Notes under the pieces: generated by a model
The model's input: only the letters and a program-made list of their open reading frames with translations
The model's database searches: none
What the model was told of the DNA's origin: nothing
Translations under genes and position numbers: made by a program
DNA from: a virus
Reading direction: 5' to 3' (one strand)
Virus record (IMG/VR): IMGVR_UViG_3300035086_000100
Location: 35,060-99,059 of that record
DNA: 64,000 nt
Shown here: in pieces, positions 62,443 through 64,000 of the stretch
Numbering within the stretch: the first letter of the stretch is position 1
Layout of the letters: every line of letters starts with the position of its first letter

Positions 62443-62745
62443 TCAGCGGGCGGCCCGGATCAGGCCGGGAACTTCGGGGAGCAGCACCAGCGCGACCGGG
62501 CAGCGGTGCGGGTGCGTCCGGTCCCCTGAGCAGTCCGCGCACGCGGCCATGAGGCTGCCTGCTGACTGCTCATGGGGGCGGCACAGGTACAGGTCCCGGG
62601 CGTGCCCGTGCAGGCAGATACGCCTGTACAGGAGCGCGGGGGTGGCGCCGCAGAGGGCCTGGAGATGGTCGGTGATCGCGCCGCACGGCCAGGCGCGGGG
62701 AATGTTCAGGCTGGGCGAGACCGGCTCGATCAGGTGGACGGCCAT
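62443..62745 (-). CDS. hypothetical Cys/His-rich protein (100 aa)
   Basis: ICLHGHARDLYLCRPHEQ and CADCSGDRTHPHRC form probable zinc sites. Not obviously structural. Lies between tail-fibre-like genes. Confidence 0.62.
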   Translation of the reverse strand: MAVHLIEPVSPSLNIPRAWPCGAITDHLQALCGATPALLYRRICLHGHARDLYLCRPHEQSAGSLMAACADCSGDRTHPHRCPVALVLLPEVPGLIRAAR

Positions 62746-62761
62746 AATGGCATAAACCGGC

Positions 62762-63190
62762 TCAAAGCGTGCAAGTGAAGGCGGCTGCGGCGGCGGTCAA
62801 ACTATCCCCAACGAGCGGGGTTCGGGCATTGGCCAGCAGGAACGCCGCCAGGATGAGGCTGGTCGTACCCGACACGGCGTCAGTCAGCACCGCCCACGTG
62901 GTCGTGCCCGGCCCGGCGGTGGTGATCGGCCCGTAGGTCAGGGTGCCCGCGTTGGAGATCACCGAGGGGGAAGCGGCCGACGCGGCGCCGGGGCCGAACA
63001 CCTGCCGGGCGTACCCGTCGGACGTGGAGAACTCGGTCAGCGCCGCCATCGTCAAGTCGGTGGCGTTCGGCGCGGCGGTGATCAGCGCCAGCCAGATCGA
63101 GCCCGCCGCGGCCGACTGGGTTTTGCGGAAGACGGCTTCGAGGGCTATCTGCTCGCCGTGCTCGACAAGCTGGCCTGCTGCGAGCGGCAT
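62762..63190 (-). CDS. tail-fibre-like protein (142 aa)
   Basis: LALITAAPNATDLTMAALTE, FSTSDGYARQVFGPGAAS and the Thr/Gly-rich TYGPITTAGPGTTTWAVLTD are typical of small actinophage tail-fibre proteins. Beta-rich, no enzyme motif. Confidence 0.68.
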   Translation of the reverse strand: MPLAAGQLVEHGEQIALEAVFRKTQSAAAGSIWLALITAAPNATDLTMAALTEFSTSDGYARQVFGPGAASAASPSVISNAGTLTYGPITTAGPGTTTWAVLTDAVSGTTSLILAAFLLANARTPLVGDSLTAAAAAFTCTL

Positions 63191-63445
63191 CTAGACCGCC
63201 TCCCCTTCGGTGAAGTGAGCGGCGAAGAACTCCGGCGACACCGCCGAGTTGCGGGGCGTGCCGGTCCGGTCGGTCCAGGCAAGGATCACCGCGCCCGTGT
63301 CCTCGTCGGTGGCGATGTGGTCCGCCTCCGTGCCGGGCGGAAGGTCGAGGTCCCGCATCTCGGCGGGCAGTTCCCTTCCGTGCTCGCCGGCGTGATGTTC
63401 CCCGAGCCCCTTGCCTTCGGGGTGGGCGTAGACGTGACTAGTCAC
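63191..63445 (-). CDS. hypothetical phage structural-region protein (84 aa)
   Basis: GTG 63445 has AAAGGA upstream. Acidic, His-containing (YAHPEGKGLGEHHAGEHG), with VILAWTDRTGTPRN in the second half. Recurs in tail regions of actinobacterial prophages. First gene of the visible leftward late cluster. Confidence 0.62.
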   Translation of the reverse strand: MTSHVYAHPEGKGLGEHHAGEHGRELPAEMRDLDLPPGTEADHIATDEDTGAVILAWTDRTGTPRNSAVSPEFFAAHFTEGEAV

Positions 63446-63551
63446 CAGATGTCCTTTGCGTCAGGGGAATTTCCGGCCAGCCGCACAATCCGGCTACGGG
63501 CAGTAAGCGAACGGTGCCTGTCCGCACTTAAGATGGCGGGGCAAAATAAGC

Positions 63552-63586
63552 GGCCCGGCCGCGTGTGTCAGCATCGCGACCGGGCC
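63552..63586. terminator. hairpin between the late cluster and the STAS gene
   Basis: GGCCCGG (63552-63558) pairs with CCGGGCC (63580-63586). It lies 25 bases before the STAS start, so it may be a terminator for transcription from either side. Confidence 0.5.
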
Positions 63587-63610
63587 TGACCGCAATCGAG
63601 GTGCGGGCTA

Positions 63611-63976
63611 ATGCCGATTTTGCCAGCAGATCCGGGTGTCCTGAAGATGACGGCCCGGACGGACGGCGAGGTGACCGTGATCGGGGTCGTCGGGGAACTG
63701 GACGCGTGGACAGCGCCCCTGTTCCGGGAGCGGGTCGGCACAGTTCTCGGGTCGGGGAACATCCGGATCGTGATCGACTTGTCGGGCTGCGAGTTCCTGG
63801 ATTCCACGGGCCTGGGCCTGATCGTCGGCGCGCTGAAACGGGCGGTCGCGGCAGGCGGCGGGCTGGCGGTCGCCTGCGACTGCGAGCGGCTCCTGAAAAC
63901 GTTCCGGATCACCGGCCTGGACAAGGTGCTCGCGATCCGCGGCACCGCCGCCGAGGCGGCCCTGGCGGTCGCCTAG
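63611..63976 (+). CDS. STAS-domain anti-sigma-factor antagonist
   Basis: ATG 63611 has GAGG upstream; ATG 63647 would give a more usual length. VTVIGVVGELDAWTAPLFRE, then IRIVIDLSGCEFLDSTGLGL with the phosphorylatable Ser, and IVGALKRAVAAGG match the SpoIIAA/BldG/RsbV family. Dephosphorylated, such proteins bind an anti-sigma factor and free its sigma factor. Actinobacterial chromosomes have many, so this may mark host DNA beyond the element. Confidence 0.9.
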   Translation: MPILPADPGVLKMTARTDGEVTVIGVVGELDAWTAPLFRERVGTVLGSGNIRIVIDLSGCEFLDSTGLGLIVGALKRAVAAGGGLAVACDCERLLKTFRITGLDKVLAIRGTAAEAALAVA

Positions 63977-64000
63977 CCGGTCCGCTCCGGCTAGGCGACC
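63967..64000 (+). terminator. perfect hairpin terminator
   Basis: GGTCGCCTAGCCGG (63967-63980) and CCGGCTAGGCGACC (63987-64000) are exact 14-bp complements around a 6-base loop, and the left arm contains the stop codon of the STAS gene. Confidence 0.8.

Overview
The window is very GC-rich, uses GTG and even TTG starts freely, and packs its genes with 1-, 4- or 8-base stop/start overlaps. Together with a WhiB protein, a BldC-like regulator, a DUF2637 (Spd-type) membrane protein and a BldG-type STAS protein, this points to an actinobacterium (Streptomyces/Streptosporangiales-like; the genus cannot be read from the sequence). Almost everything is accessory DNA: a mosaic of conjugative-plasmid (AICE-like) and phage modules. 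No rRNA, tRNA, CRISPR array, transposase, terminase, portal or capsid gene was recognised.

Layout. (1) 1-907: a truncated ParB-domain DNA methyltransferase running off the left edge, then two small rightward genes behind a clear promoter. (2) 1571-14036, leftward: one long run of overlapping genes that looks like a plasmid-transfer module. It holds an FtsK/SpoIIIE-type DNA translocase, a DUF2637 protein with a coiled coil, several small membrane and zinc-ribbon proteins, a YdjM-like membrane protein and WhiB. It starts at an excisionase-like HTH gene with a strong promoter and an inverted-repeat operator. (3) 14200-16303: a rightward regulatory cassette of a GntR-HD fusion, a PP2C-like phosphatase and a GntR regulator. 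(4) 16405-19555: two winged-helix replication-type genes with iteron-like repeats inside the first, then five small genes behind an operator-bearing promoter. (5) 19556-21499: a hairpin-rich non-coding stretch, a 46-bp hyphenated palindrome (putative attP) and a large serine integrase.

(6) 21672-51355: an almost entirely rightward phage-early-like region. It contains XRE and excisionase-like regulators; GIY-YIG, HNH (two), VRR-NUC and PD-(D/E)XK nucleases; a RecB/Cas4-like nuclease; a phiC31-gp3-like recombination directionality factor; a PP-loop (PAPS-reductase-like) enzyme; a DEDDh exonuclease; two adenine/cytosine-N4 type and one 5-cytosine methyltransferases; a lambda-O-like initiator with internal repeats plus a likely helicase-loader gene; a one-domain sliding-clamp-like protein; an ASCH protein; and many small, often cysteine-rich phage proteins. 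(7) 51425-52626, leftward: a tyrosine integrase and a small partner gene, facing an XRE regulator across an operator-bearing divergent promoter. (8) 53238-56260: two related GntR-plus-small-gene cassettes. (9) 56344-63445, leftward: a late-phage-like lysis/tail cluster with a GH25 endolysin carrying C-terminal membrane helices, small membrane and coiled-coil proteins, a PAS-domain protein, a 741-residue protein with about 23 copies of a 20-residue repeat, and tail-fibre-like proteins. (10) 63611-64000: a STAS anti-sigma-factor antagonist with a perfect terminator.

How it may work together (inference): the serine integrase and the gp3-like protein would control integration and excision, the initiator/loader genes would replicate the excised circle, and the FtsK/DUF2637 module would move double-stranded DNA between hyphae. 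The methyltransferases, without any restriction partner, would protect the DNA on entry, and the lysis/tail cluster adds a phage side. Whether this is one phage-plasmid-like element or an AICE next to a prophage (each with its own integrase) cannot be settled from 64 kb alone.
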